Shown here piece after piece: positions 53,417 through 61,673 of a DNA stretch of 64,000 nt. Source of the stretch: Thermoactinomyces sp. DSM 45891 (GTDB lineage Bacteria; Bacillota; Bacilli; Thermoactinomycetales; Thermoactinomycetaceae); the NCBI RefSeq assembly GCF_900119485.1, contig NZ_FPJZ01000006.1:59493-123492 (forward strand), read 5' to 3'. The position numbers and the translations under genes are program-made. The notes under the pieces are model-generated. The model saw only the letters and a list, made by a program, of their open reading frames with translations, was not told the DNA's origin and did no database searches. Positions within the stretch are counted from its first letter, which is position 1. The number at the start of each line of letters is the position of its first letter.

Positions 53417-53444
53417 CTAAAAAACTCCTTTCTGTATACAAAAA

Positions 53445-53729
53445 ATAAAAATCCCACCCCTTAATTTTGGGGCGAGATTGGAATCACGCGGTACCACCCA
53501 ATTTTCGTATAGAACCTTTTACCGATTCAGATACGCTCTGGTCAACCCGTTATCGCTGGTGTGCGTCCCCTCCTACTTAAACCAGTCATTCGACTCGTGT
53601 TCAGAAGGGAAGTCTCATGGACCATGTTCATCTACTATTCCTATACCGGCTTTCACCTGACCCGGCTCTCTGGAGATAGGCTTCCTAGATTACTCTCCCA
53701 ATCACAGACATAGATGTAAAGATGTCAAT
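53445..53729 (-). promoter_or_regulatory. T-box riboswitch leader of metS
   Basis: The leader contains the T-box GGTGGTACCGCG (53487-53498 on the minus strand), which pairs with the tRNA CCA end, followed by a terminator. Upstream, a Stem I region has GAGAGCCGG and AAAGCCGG elements and several ATG trinucleotides that could be the specifier; the exact one cannot be set without folding. The downstream gene implies a Met specifier. Confidence 0.9.
53450..53479 (-). terminator. T-box regulated terminator of metS
   Basis: AATCTCGCCCC / GGGGTGGGATT hairpin plus T-run, between the T-box sequence and the metS ribosome-binding site. Confidence 0.85.
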
Positions 53730-53735
53730 AAGCAT

Positions 53736-53765
53736 ATTATATGCAAACTTATTTTCAATTTGCAA
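53736..53765 (-). promoter_or_regulatory. Sigma-A promoter of metS leader
   Basis: TTGCAA (53760-53765) and TATAAT (53736-53741) with an 18-base spacer, starting the T-box transcript near 53729. The stretch from here to the hydrolase stop at 53848 holds nothing else visible. Confidence 0.7.
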
Positions 53766-53847
53766 CCAATCCCTTTTCAGAAGATCAATGGACTTCTTAT
53801 TCCATTATCATAGTTTACCCGTTTCATATTCTCTTTGCCCATCTCTT

Positions 53848-54681
53848 CTATAGAAATGAGTCAATTTCTACTACTCTATCTAACCACTCATTGCAGAGGC
53901 GATGGAGTAGTAACGGTTGCTCGAGTTGTAGGTTATGCCCTGCCCGGTCTAATACAGCAAAGGTGCAGCGCGGAAATTTTTCTAATAGGCGCCAAGCATC
54001 TTGATATCCTACCATCGAATCTTGTCGACCCGTTACTAGGAGGACAGGCTTTTCAAAGGAAGAGATTGTCTGATCAACATCAAAAGAAAAGGCATATTGA
54101 CTTAGAAGTTTGTCTATAAAGCCGGCGTCTGCCATGGAGCGACCGGGCAGAATTTCGTTACGATATCGATTCCAATAGTCTTCATTTTGTACAATCGCTA
54201 GGGATTGAAAGTCTTCTTTTTCTTCCCGATTCAACTGGGATAATAGATTCTCATCTTGATAGATCACTTGACGTAGAGGAAGATCTCTCTCATTTTTATC
54301 AGGAACAATCATCGGGCAAATTAGGGCAGCCCCGCCTACTTGCTCTCTTTTCTTCGAGATAATCCCTCTTGTGAGATATCCGCCGTATGATTGCCCGACT
54401 ACTAGGAAGGATTCCTCAGGTATCGTTTGATCTAGAAACTGAAGTACCTTTTCTAACATCTCATCAGAGCCGCTCATCTCATGGTACCCTTTGCTCTCCC
54501 CCATCCCAGGTAGGTCGATATAAATTCGTTTCCACTCTTCATCTCTTGCAGAAAAGATAGGCTCCATAAAACCAGTCATCGATCGATGATCCAGTGTCAA
54601 ACCATGTATGATGAGAACAGGACGGCCTGAACCGTAGATATGATAAGGAATTTTTATATTACCAATCGTACACTCCATCAT
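53848..54681 (-). CDS. Alpha/beta hydrolase
   Basis: The 277-residue protein has the alpha/beta-hydrolase fold: oxyanion region VLIIHGLTLDHRSM near residues 26-39, the nucleophile elbow VVGQSYGG, a late Asp in VTGRQDSMVG, and the catalytic His in DRAGHNLQLEQP. No signal peptide is seen, so it is likely cytosolic. The substrate is unknown; there is no obvious pathway neighbour. It is convergent to none and lies between herA and metS on the same strand. Confidence 0.88.
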   Translation of the reverse strand: MMECTIGNIKIPYHIYGSGRPVLIIHGLTLDHRSMTGFMEPIFSARDEEWKRIYIDLPGMGESKGYHEMSGSDEMLEKVLQFLDQTIPEESFLVVGQSYGGYLTRGIISKKREQVGGAALICPMIVPDKNERDLPLRQVIYQDENLLSQLNREEKEDFQSLAIVQNEDYWNRYRNEILPGRSMADAGFIDKLLSQYAFSFDVDQTISSFEKPVLLVTGRQDSMVGYQDAWRLLEKFPRCTFAVLDRAGHNLQLEQPLLLHRLCNEWLDRVVEIDSFL

Positions 54682-54720
54682 TCGTCACCCTTCACTCTAA
54701 CTAGTGTGACCAGCATAACA

Positions 54721-54755
54721 AAAAGCTACCAGCCTTCTCAAGTTTGGTAGCTTTT
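54721..54755 (-). terminator. Terminator after herA
   Basis: AAAAGCTACCA / TGGTAGCTTTT stem of 11 bp with a T-rich end, between herA and the hydrolase gene. Confidence 0.85.
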
Positions 54756-54795
54756 TGGCTTACATAATAGTCCTGATAGATGGATCACACTCCCA

Positions 54796-56634
54796 CTACA
54801 CCAACTCAAATCGAGTCGCAAACGGAGACTCTACCCTCTTAACTTTCCCATCCCTCGCCCATTGCTCCAACTCCTGGTGCAGACGATGCAAATCCCAACT
54901 CAAGCCAGTCTTCGAATTTAACTTTTCTAGCATCGGCAGAAAATCACTATCGAAAAAAGGAAACAAATCCCGAAGCGCCTCTAAAACCTGATCATCCTGA
55001 TCCTGCTGAAATTGGGCCAATTCATCAAACGGATTCGATAAATGAGGACTATGCGTATACGCAGTCCGAATCCGAATAAAAACCGTTCTCCCAAAAGCCG
55101 CCGAAGAAACAAAGGTATCTCCTGAGCGTAAATAAGGCAGACGCTTCCCCTCTTCATTCGTCAAATCTGTCTCTTCCTTTAAAGTAGCAATATCCGTTCC
55201 ACGCACCGTCCGAAATACTAACTTCGTATTTAGTTGAGCGGTAATAGTCTCATCTAACAACGTTGGCCTCTGGGTAGCAAGGATCAAGAAAACACCGTAC
55301 TTACGGCCTTCTTGAGCAATTTCCTTTAAAATAGACTTAGCCGGGGATTCCACTGCTTTCGGTGCAAAATTATGTGCTTCGTCTGTTACAATAACAAATG
55401 GTGGGAAGAAATGGCCCTCCTCCCCATTCGTGCGTGCATCTTTATACTCCCTTCGCTTTCGATATAATGCGCCTGTCACATACGTAGCAAACACCTGCAA
55501 AATCCAAGTGGACCCTTGTACTACTACTAATTTCCCTTGCTCAAGCCCCCTCTGAATCGCATCGATATTTTGTTGAAAAAGCCCCGCCCTCTCCAAACGC
55601 TGAAGCCGCCAATGTACCCCCTTCACCGATGAATGAGGCATCGTACCATATTCTTGCAGAAGCTGATTTAAATCGCGAATCCGTTGCACTTGAATCGGCG
55701 TCAGATCATCACTGCGAAGCTGTTTCTCTAAGCCTGCTTTCCCTTCCTCGAGTGCCTGTACCAGATTACTTACCCGATCACTAAAACTATTATAGGTATC
55801 CCTACGCTTATGAAGCATCTGAATCGCATTCACCATCGGCTCCGAAAGCCCGCCTCCAGAAGCCCCCAGAAGTTCGACGAGATCTCGTGTATTTAATTCG
55901 CTAAACGAAACCCCTACTTCCCGACCAATCTGCACCACAACGGAGCGATCTTGCAGATCTGGACATAGATGGGCTGTCTCCTCCCCAATATGACGAAAAT
56001 CCATCTCAAAATGAGGGTCAAAGACAACCGTTGGAATCCGTAACTTCATGATCTCTTCTAACATCACCCTTAGGCCAAACGATTTCCCCGAACCAGACCC
56101 CCCGAAGACACCAATATGCGGATACTGTTGCATCGTTCGAATATCAAAGATAAACGGAACACCTTTCTGATCCCTAATGACTCCCTGCTCCATCATCATC
56201 ATCTGATTCTGTAGCTCTCGATCCATATCATGTGCCATCGGCTCCGTTCCTCGGATCTCCCCGAGTACCATTCCTGCTCTAGGTGTTGATTTCACCAGCA
56301 AATGACGAACCTCATAAAATTGAGGCAAGCGAACCTGACAACCAGTACGAATCGGATGAGCTGCCTCTTCAAACAGCCTTACCTTGGCAATATTAATCTC
56401 ATCCGCATCGATGTTATATCCAATCTGTTCAAGCGTATGTAAGACTTGTTGATCAACCATTGACTTATCATATCCCATTGGGATTAACCGATTATATGAA
56501 AGTGTCTCAACAACTTCTCCCTTCGGATGATAGAGAGCCGCATCTTCAATCACTAGAATTTCGTTCATGCGAAACTTACGATCTTTCGATACCACATGTA
56601 CTTCCTGCTGTGATGTAACTCCAACTACCTGCAT
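54796..56634 (-). CDS. HerA-type DNA translocase/ATPase
   Basis: The 612-residue protein has a HAS-barrel-like N-terminus (about residues 1-120), Walker A GVFGGSGSGKSFG near 175-187, a Walker B with VIVTDEAHNF near 420, and the HerA/FtsK-type ATPase core (ILATQRPTLLDETI). HerA is a hexameric DNA motor that pairs with the nuclease NurA in archaea and in some bacteria for DNA-end processing. Here the NurA-type gene lies directly upstream (29 bases), so the pair should form one complex. GGAGGG precedes the ATG. Confidence 0.88.
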   Translation of the reverse strand: MQVVGVTSQQEVHVVSKDRKFRMNEILVIEDAALYHPKGEVVETLSYNRLIPMGYDKSMVDQQVLHTLEQIGYNIDADEINIAKVRLFEEAAHPIRTGCQVRLPQFYEVRHLLVKSTPRAGMVLGEIRGTEPMAHDMDRELQNQMMMMEQGVIRDQKGVPFIFDIRTMQQYPHIGVFGGSGSGKSFGLRVMLEEIMKLRIPTVVFDPHFEMDFRHIGEETAHLCPDLQDRSVVVQIGREVGVSFSELNTRDLVELLGASGGGLSEPMVNAIQMLHKRRDTYNSFSDRVSNLVQALEEGKAGLEKQLRSDDLTPIQVQRIRDLNQLLQEYGTMPHSSVKGVHWRLQRLERAGLFQQNIDAIQRGLEQGKLVVVQGSTWILQVFATYVTGALYRKRREYKDARTNGEEGHFFPPFVIVTDEAHNFAPKAVESPAKSILKEIAQEGRKYGVFLILATQRPTLLDETITAQLNTKLVFRTVRGTDIATLKEETDLTNEEGKRLPYLRSGDTFVSSAAFGRTVFIRIRTAYTHSPHLSNPFDELAQFQQDQDDQVLEALRDLFPFFDSDFLPMLEKLNSKTGLSWDLHRLHQELEQWARDGKVKRVESPFATRFELV

Positions 56635-56663
56635 AAAAAAATTCCCTCCATCTTATATTCAAC

Positions 56664-57617
56664 TTATATCACTCGCTCACTTCTCTTTGGACTTAATAAA
56701 CGATGACGCAAATCAGGATCAATATACTGATCTACCATTGTCTGTACCAGCGGATTCGTAACGCGAACTTCTTGATCCACAATATCAAGCCAATAAGGAA
56801 TCCCCCGTCCCTGCATAGGAGTAAGCGAATAAATCAATCGGAGTAGCGAGAGTCGCTCTTGCTTCTGAAGCAATAAGCCATCCACTCCGACCGGTGCTGG
56901 ACTATAAGAGGGCCGAAAAACCATTTTCCACATTTTCGTTCCCGCAGGACTCCACTCTGACCACTCATACGCTTCGCCAACATCTAGCAAGCCGTAAAGT
57001 AAATCCCGATCCGACCATGCTGGATGCTCAGGAAATAACTGCTTTGCGAGCCCACGAGACCCTACTTCCTCAGCAATCCCTACTATTAGCACGCCGCTTT
57101 CTACTGCCAATTCCGCCACCTTGTCCCATTCATCCGCATCATCAAAATGATAATGCAGCAGTGAACCATCCATCATCACAACATGCGGCTTCCAATCTCG
57201 AATTGCCTTTTTCGTCACCTTTAGCTCTAAACGAGACAGCCTCGCACCACGTTTCTGCGCTTCACGGGCTAACAAACCCTCTGCCTCCCACTCATCCTGG
57301 ATCAAAGGAGTATATACATCTGCTTCCCAGGCTTCCTCTCCTTGTGTTCCTTTTGCCAACGCTTGAAATACAGAAAGCGTCCTCATCTCAATTCCTTTCG
57401 TTGAATTTACCGAGCCGTCTATCCCAACAACACTCTTTCCTTTTACCCAATCCTGTAATTGCTGATCACTAAATCGCTCAATCCGAACAAACTCTCCAAT
57501 CTCAGAGAGATGCTCACGAATTCTTTGCGGATGTAATAGCTCACCAGGATAGGTCTCCCTTAATTTTATATTTAATCTCTTTAGTTTTAACTGAAGTTCT
57601 TCTGATACTTTAAACAT
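56664..57617 (-). CDS. NurA-type DNA nuclease
   Basis: The 317-residue protein has the NurA domain: the first catalytic Asp in VVGIDGSVNS (about residues 67-76), the second acidic motif HVVMMDGSLLHYHF, and SGVLIVGIAEEVGSR further on. NurA is a bidirectional single/double-strand nuclease working with HerA. The ATG at 57617 has GGAGGG nine bases before it; the frame is open 20 codons further. The herA-like gene follows on the same strand. It is divergent from abrB. Confidence 0.87.
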   Translation of the reverse strand: MFKVSEELQLKLKRLNIKLRETYPGELLHPQRIREHLSEIGEFVRIERFSDQQLQDWVKGKSVVGIDGSVNSTKGIEMRTLSVFQALAKGTQGEEAWEADVYTPLIQDEWEAEGLLAREAQKRGARLSRLELKVTKKAIRDWKPHVVMMDGSLLHYHFDDADEWDKVAELAVESGVLIVGIAEEVGSRGLAKQLFPEHPAWSDRDLLYGLLDVGEAYEWSEWSPAGTKMWKMVFRPSYSPAPVGVDGLLLQKQERLSLLRLIYSLTPMQGRGIPYWLDIVDQEVRVTNPLVQTMVDQYIDPDLRHRLLSPKRSERVI

Positions 57618-57726
57618 ATCAATCACCCTCCATATGAATCTAACCCTCATCTGCAAACCTTTAATAGCCAATTTCATCTACTTTTGTCTAAATCAAGAAA
57701 TTTTCTATAAAACTCCTAAAGAATTA

Positions 57727-57755
57727 TTGACTGACATGGTAATCGCTGGTATGAT
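57727..57755 (+). promoter_or_regulatory. Sigma-A promoter of abrB
   Basis: TTGACT (57727-57732) and TATGAT (57750-57755) with a 17-base spacer; the predicted start is near 57762. Confidence 0.75.
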
Positions 57756-57758
57756 GAT

Positions 57759-57789
57759 TTTGACATCAAATATGTCGAAATTTGACGTA
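57759..57789 (+). promoter_or_regulatory. Spo0A boxes downstream of the abrB promoter
   Basis: TATGTCGAA (57771-57779) matches the Spo0A box in eight of nine positions. TTTGACATC (57759-57767) and TTTGACGTA (57781-57789) are weaker boxes on the other strand. Spo0A represses abrB in Bacillus from sites just after the start, so the layout fits. Confidence 0.65.
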
Positions 57790-57847
57790 TATTTTAAAAA
57801 GAGATGATCGAAACCAATGGAACGCCAGAATTGAGGGGAGATTTCAA

Positions 57848-58123
57848 ATGCTAAAATCAACTGGTATTGTACGTAAGGTAGACGAGCTAGGTCGTGTCGT
57901 AATCCCTATCGAGCTTCGTCGTACGCTAGGCATTGGCGAAAAGGATGCATTGGAAATCTATGTAGACGGTGAGCGCATCGTTCTTAAAAAATACGAGCCT
58001 GCTTGCATTTTTACTGGTGAAGTGGACGAAACCGTTCGTTACAAAAACAAAGTAGTTAGCAGAAAGTGTATCGAAGAAATGTATTCTCTCATCGAAGCAA
58101 ATGATTCCGTAATCGCTGAATAA
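57848..58123 (+). CDS. abrB: Transition-state regulator AbrB
   Basis: AbrB represses post-exponential genes during growth. The 91-residue protein has the swapped-hairpin DNA-binding domain (STGIVRKVDELGRVVIPIEL, near residues 4-23; LEIYVDGERIVLKKY) and a C-terminal multimerisation part with a conserved Cys-containing ACIFTGE. The ATG at 57848 has GAGGGGAG seven bases upstream; the frame is open 22 codons more. It is the only core gene here on the plus strand, facing away from nurA and toward rsmI. Confidence 0.96.
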   Translation: MLKSTGIVRKVDELGRVVIPIELRRTLGIGEKDALEIYVDGERIVLKKYEPACIFTGEVDETVRYKNKVVSRKCIEEMYSLIEANDSVIAE

Positions 58124-58224
58124 TTTGTGTCGCTCTTATATACCATATCATAACAATATTGGTAGATGTATGAATCACATAAGATTTTCAATTCCAGAAC
58201 ACATAGTATATTTTGATTAGGAAG

Positions 58225-58276
58225 AAAAAAACCAGTTAAATCTCCAGATACACTACCGAGATTCAACTGGTTTTTT
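58225..58276. terminator. Bidirectional terminator between abrB and rsmI
   Basis: AAAAAACCAGTTAAATCTC and GAGATTCAACTGGTTTTTT form a long stem with one mismatch and a short loop. It serves both convergent genes. Confidence 0.9.
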
Positions 58277-58281
58277 CGATC

Positions 58282-59154
58282 TTATGTGTGATAAAGATTA
58301 TATACCTCTCTTTTTCCCACATCACGATCCTTCGATGTTTGCAGTATCGCATCTTTTGTAGTCATCCCTTGACGCAGGTAGTGCTCAACATGTTCAATCA
58401 CTTCCAAACTAGACCACCATGCTGGAGGCTCCTGATTAAATTCAGACGGATCAGCCCCTTCAAGGATACATACATACTCTCCTCTGACTCCATTCTCCTT
58501 TATATACGACAAACATTCTGAAAGCGGTCCTCTTAACCACTCTTCATGTTTCTTTGTTAATTCCCTCGCAATCGCAACTTGGCGATCTCCAAGAGCATCC
58601 ATCGCATCTGAAAGTAGGTCCACCAATCGATGAGGAGCTTCATAACAAATCAATGTGACAGGCATCGTTGCCCATTTCTTTAACTCTTTTCTGCGATCTT
58701 TTTTCTCTCGTGGAAAAAAACCCAAAAATAAAAATGGTTGCGGGATCAGCCCAGAGGCAACTAACGCTGTAAGAGCAGCGCTCGGACCTGGAATGGGTAC
58801 TACAGTAATTCCTTCTTGAACTGCCTCACGAACAATCACCTCTCCTGGATCAGAGATTCCCGGCATTCCAGCATCACTTACTAACGCAATTGATTTGCCC
58901 TCTAGGAGTTGTTGGATTAAAAATTTCCCTTTTGATTTTTCGTTATGCTCATGATAGCTCGTTAGCGAAGTCGAAAACTGAAAAGCAGAGAGTAGCTTTT
59001 TGGTATGCCTTGTATCTTCTGCCGCAATCAAATCAACGTTAGCTAAAACCTCTCTGGCCCGTGGAGAAAAGTCTTGTAAATTCCCGATCGGAGTTCCTAC
59101 TACATAAAGAATTCCTGTTTTGCTCGACTCATCAAAACTCTTCTGAACGTTCAT
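58282..59154 (-). CDS. rsmI: 16S rRNA 2'-O-methyltransferase RsmI
   Basis: RsmI methylates C1402 of 16S rRNA. The 290-residue tetrapyrrole-methylase-fold protein has VGTPIGNLQDFSPRA, AAEDTRHTKKLLS, VSDAGMPGISDPG and VPIPGPSAALTAL. It overlaps the GIY-YIG gene by four bases (ATGA), giving translational coupling. Confidence 0.97.
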   Translation of the reverse strand: MNVQKSFDESSKTGILYVVGTPIGNLQDFSPRAREVLANVDLIAAEDTRHTKKLLSAFQFSTSLTSYHEHNEKSKGKFLIQQLLEGKSIALVSDAGMPGISDPGEVIVREAVQEGITVVPIPGPSAALTALVASGLIPQPFLFLGFFPREKKDRRKELKKWATMPVTLICYEAPHRLVDLLSDAMDALGDRQVAIARELTKKHEEWLRGPLSECLSYIKENGVRGEYVCILEGADPSEFNQEPPAWWSSLEVIEHVEHYLRQGMTTKDAILQTSKDRDVGKREVYNLYHT

Positions 59155-59414
59155 TTTAACCCTCTTTCTTGAATAAGCCTTAATTTCTGCAACCGTGTCA
59201 TTTTCTTAATTTCATATTCGCGCCGCTGTGCCCAAGATCGCCCTATCCCTTCCTCTTGATACACATACACAACAGGAGTTCTCGCTCTCGTATAATGTGC
59301 CCCTTTACCCGAATTATGAACATCCAATCGCTTACTAAGATTCGTTGTACACCCCGTATAAAGTGTTTTATCTTTACAACGTACGATGTAGACATAATAG
59401 GGAATCTCCTTCAA
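59151..59414 (-). CDS. yazA: GIY-YIG nuclease domain protein (YazA)
   Basis: An 87-residue GIY-YIG domain: YYVYIVRCKDKTLYTGCTTN with the Tyr/Arg catalytic residues and a conserved Glu in AQRREYEIKKM. The function of YazA is unknown. Translation seems to start at TTG. It sits between yabA and rsmI; the methyltransferase gene yabB (trmN6) that lies here in Bacillus is absent. Confidence 0.9.
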   Translation of the reverse strand: MKEIPYYVYIVRCKDKTLYTGCTTNLSKRLDVHNSGKGAHYTRARTPVVYVYQEEGIGRSWAQRREYEIKKMTRLQKLRLIQERGLK

Positions 59415-59436
59415 TTCCTCACCCCATTTATGAAAA

Positions 59437-59469
59437 AAACGCTGGGAGACTTTCTTCCCAGACGTTATT
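59437..59469 (-). terminator. Terminator at the end of yabA
   Basis: AACGTCTGGGA / TCCCAGCGTT hairpin plus T-run on the minus strand, overlapping the yabA stop. Confidence 0.75.
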
Positions 59470-59842
59470 CATCAGATATGGTTTTGTTTAAAAAAGCGAG
59501 ACAGAACAGACAATCCCCTTCTGTCCTCATCCGACCATAGTGGACATTACAAATATGAAAGCCTTCTTCATATAACTTGGTTAGATTATTATAGCCCTCT
59601 TTGGTCTCTGGTACATCCGCATCTGTATGCTCTGATATGACTAAGGTTGTCGAATTTGATTCCGTACACTTCGATGCTGCTTGCAAATGTTCTTGGTAAC
59701 GTTGTTTTTCTAATACCAAGCGTGTATTTTCTTCTATCAATTCTATAACCTGTGCCTTTAAGTTGCCTATTTCTTCATATAACTCGCCAATCCGTTCTTC
59801 CACCTGAGCAACCTGCTTGAAAATCGCTTGTTTATCCACCAA
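59465..59842 (-). CDS. yabA: Replication initiation control protein YabA
   Basis: YabA restrains DnaA by linking it to the DnaN clamp. The 125-residue protein has an N-terminal coiled coil (about residues 5-60) and the C-terminal zinc domain with HICNVHYG and GDCLFCLAF. GAGGTGG precedes both the TTG used and a GTG one codon later. It lies between ricT and the GIY-YIG gene. Confidence 0.95.
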   Translation of the reverse strand: MVDKQAIFKQVAQVEERIGELYEEIGNLKAQVIELIEENTRLVLEKQRYQEHLQAASKCTESNSTTLVISEHTDADVPETKEGYNNLTKLYEEGFHICNVHYGRMRTEGDCLFCLAFLNKTISDE

Positions 59843-59883
59843 GCTACCACCTCATTACTTCCAGACACGTTTTCCAGATCCAT

Positions 59884-60687
59884 TTAGGCTTCGATTGTAA
59901 CCTCGTCTAAAGAATGCTCTACCATCTTACCGGAGCCGGCTAACTGTACCTGAACTCGCCTCTCCATCAAATCCAGTAAGACCACTTCTCCTTCGCCTTC
60001 TGGTGTATGTACAAGTTCACCAAGGTCCGGTAGAACTACTGCGTTTCCTTCATAGTGATCATTTTCATACTTTAAACAACACATCAACCTACCACATAGG
60101 CCTGAGATCTTCGTTGGGTTCAGCGATAGGTTTTGGTCCTTGGCCATCTTGATCGAAACAGGCTCAAAATCCCCTAGAAACGAAGAGCAACATAACACAC
60201 GACCACAAGGTCCCAGTCCTCCCAGCATCTTCGCTTCATCTCTAACACCGATCTGCCTCAGCTCAATACGAGTCCGAAAAGCCGCTGCTAAATCCCGAAC
60301 TAGTTCACGAAAGTCCACACGCCCATCTGCTGTAAAATAGAAAATGATCTTATTTCGATCAAACGTATATTCTGCATCAACCAGTTTCATCACTAAGGAA
60401 TGGAAGAGAACCTTCTCTTTACAGGTTTTAAGAGCTTCCATCGCAGCTTGCTCATTTTCCATCATCTGTCTCGTGTCATCACTTGTGGCAATTCGAATCA
60501 CCTGTTTCAACGGAAGAACTACCTCATCCTTTGAAACATAGCGTACGCCTACTACCACCTGACCATACTCAATACCTCTTACTGTCTCCACAACTACAGC
60601 ATCCCCTTGCTGGATTTGTAGAGCTCCTGGATCAAAAAAATAAATCTTGCCCGCTTGTCTAAAACGGACACCAATAATCTTAAACAC
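59884..60687 (-). CDS. ricT: RicT (YaaT), PSP1-domain regulator of the RNase Y complex
   Basis: RicT belongs to the RicAFT Fe-S complex that helps RNase Y and the phosphorelay in Bacillus. The 267-residue protein starts with GTG (AGGAGGG eight bases upstream) giving MFKIIGVRFRQAGKIYFFDP, has the PSP1 core, and the cysteine motif GPCGRVLCCSSFLG followed by GLCGRLMCCLKYE. In Bacillus tmk and ricT are separated by yaaQ, yaaR and holB; none of these is in the 298 bases upstream here. Confidence 0.96.
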   Translation of the reverse strand: MFKIIGVRFRQAGKIYFFDPGALQIQQGDAVVVETVRGIEYGQVVVGVRYVSKDEVVLPLKQVIRIATSDDTRQMMENEQAAMEALKTCKEKVLFHSLVMKLVDAEYTFDRNKIIFYFTADGRVDFRELVRDLAAAFRTRIELRQIGVRDEAKMLGGLGPCGRVLCCSSFLGDFEPVSIKMAKDQNLSLNPTKISGLCGRLMCCLKYENDHYEGNAVVLPDLGELVHTPEGEGEVVLLDLMERRVQVQLAGSGKMVEHSLDEVTIEA

Positions 60688-60985
60688 TCAATGATCCCTC
60701 CTGCATGCCGCCCAATTCACCTGATGGGGTTCTTCTGCATGGGGTCCGTAACTTTCACCCTATTCAAAAGACGATGTCTCCATCCCCAACTTGCTCGGGA
60801 TCTGTCTCACTTTGTTTTTGAAAGAAACAATCTTCAAAAATGAAAATAGAAAAAACATCTATATCATATGGTATATACCGTAGCAATCAGACAGCGGATA
60901 CTCCCTCTACTCATTCTATCACCTGTTCGTAAACTTCGGCAAACCCTTCTTCCTAAAACAAACCTAATTCCTGTAGCTCATTTCC
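60688..60985. other. Intergenic stretch where holB would be expected
   Basis: This 298-base gap between ricT and tmk holds no open frame with a ribosome-binding site and no recognisable remnant of yaaQ, yaaR or holB. It is not a decayed copy that I can identify. Confidence 0.6.
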
Positions 60986-61609
60986 TTATGACATTAGCTG
61001 TAAGAGGTCCTGTCTGATTTCCCAGTTAATATCCTCCAGCTCTTGATCTCCTGATATCACCCTATATCTATGTGGATATCTTGTGGATAACTCAAGATAT
61101 CCTTCACGCACACGTCGATGAAAAGAGGAATCCCGCTGTTCCATCCGATCCATATCTCCCCCACGTGCTTTTACCCTGCTTTCGCTCACTTCAGGAGGAA
61201 TATCCAATAAGTACGTTCGATGCGGTCTCAGCCCCGAAGTCGCTTTCTCATTAATCGTAAGCACAACCTCTAGCGGAACACCTGCTCCGTAACTTTGATA
61301 AGCAACACTAGAGTCCACATAGCGATCACATAGAACCATTTTCCCCTCTGCCAAAGCAGGCATAATCACTTCACCGACCAATTGTGCTCTTGATGAGGCA
61401 TATAGCAGCACCTCTGTTAGCATGGACATTTCTTCAAACTCTGGATGTAGAACCAATTCTCGAATCTCATTTCCAATACGAGTTCCACCTGGTTCACGTA
61501 CATGAATGTATGAAATCCCTTGATGATCCAACCATTCACATATTCTGCGTATCTGAGTCGTTTTTCCTGCTCCCTCTGGTCCTTCAAATGATATAAATAA
61601 ACCGTCCAT
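60986..61609 (-). CDS. tmk: Thymidylate kinase
   Basis: Tmk phosphorylates dTMP. The 207-residue protein has the P-loop FEGPEGAGKTTQI near residues 8-20, the DR motif LCDRYVDSSVAYQSYG, and a lid with MDRMEQRDSSFHRRVREGY. The ATG at 61609 has GGAG eight bases upstream; the frame is open 24 codons further. The decarboxylase gene precedes it. Confidence 0.97.
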   Translation of the reverse strand: MDGLFISFEGPEGAGKTTQIRRICEWLDHQGISYIHVREPGGTRIGNEIRELVLHPEFEEMSMLTEVLLYASSRAQLVGEVIMPALAEGKMVLCDRYVDSSVAYQSYGAGVPLEVVLTINEKATSGLRPHRTYLLDIPPEVSESRVKARGGDMDRMEQRDSSFHRRVREGYLELSTRYPHRYRVISGDQELEDINWEIRQDLLQLMS

Positions 61610-61673
61610 CGATTCACTCCAATTCACCGAAGGAACAAATTCCCCTTCAGCGCGCTTATGTCTTTCAATAGTG

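Noticed and set aside
56894..57472. 192-codon plus-strand frame
   Set aside because: Antisense to nurA; low-complexity Pro/Leu/His-rich translation, no start signal.
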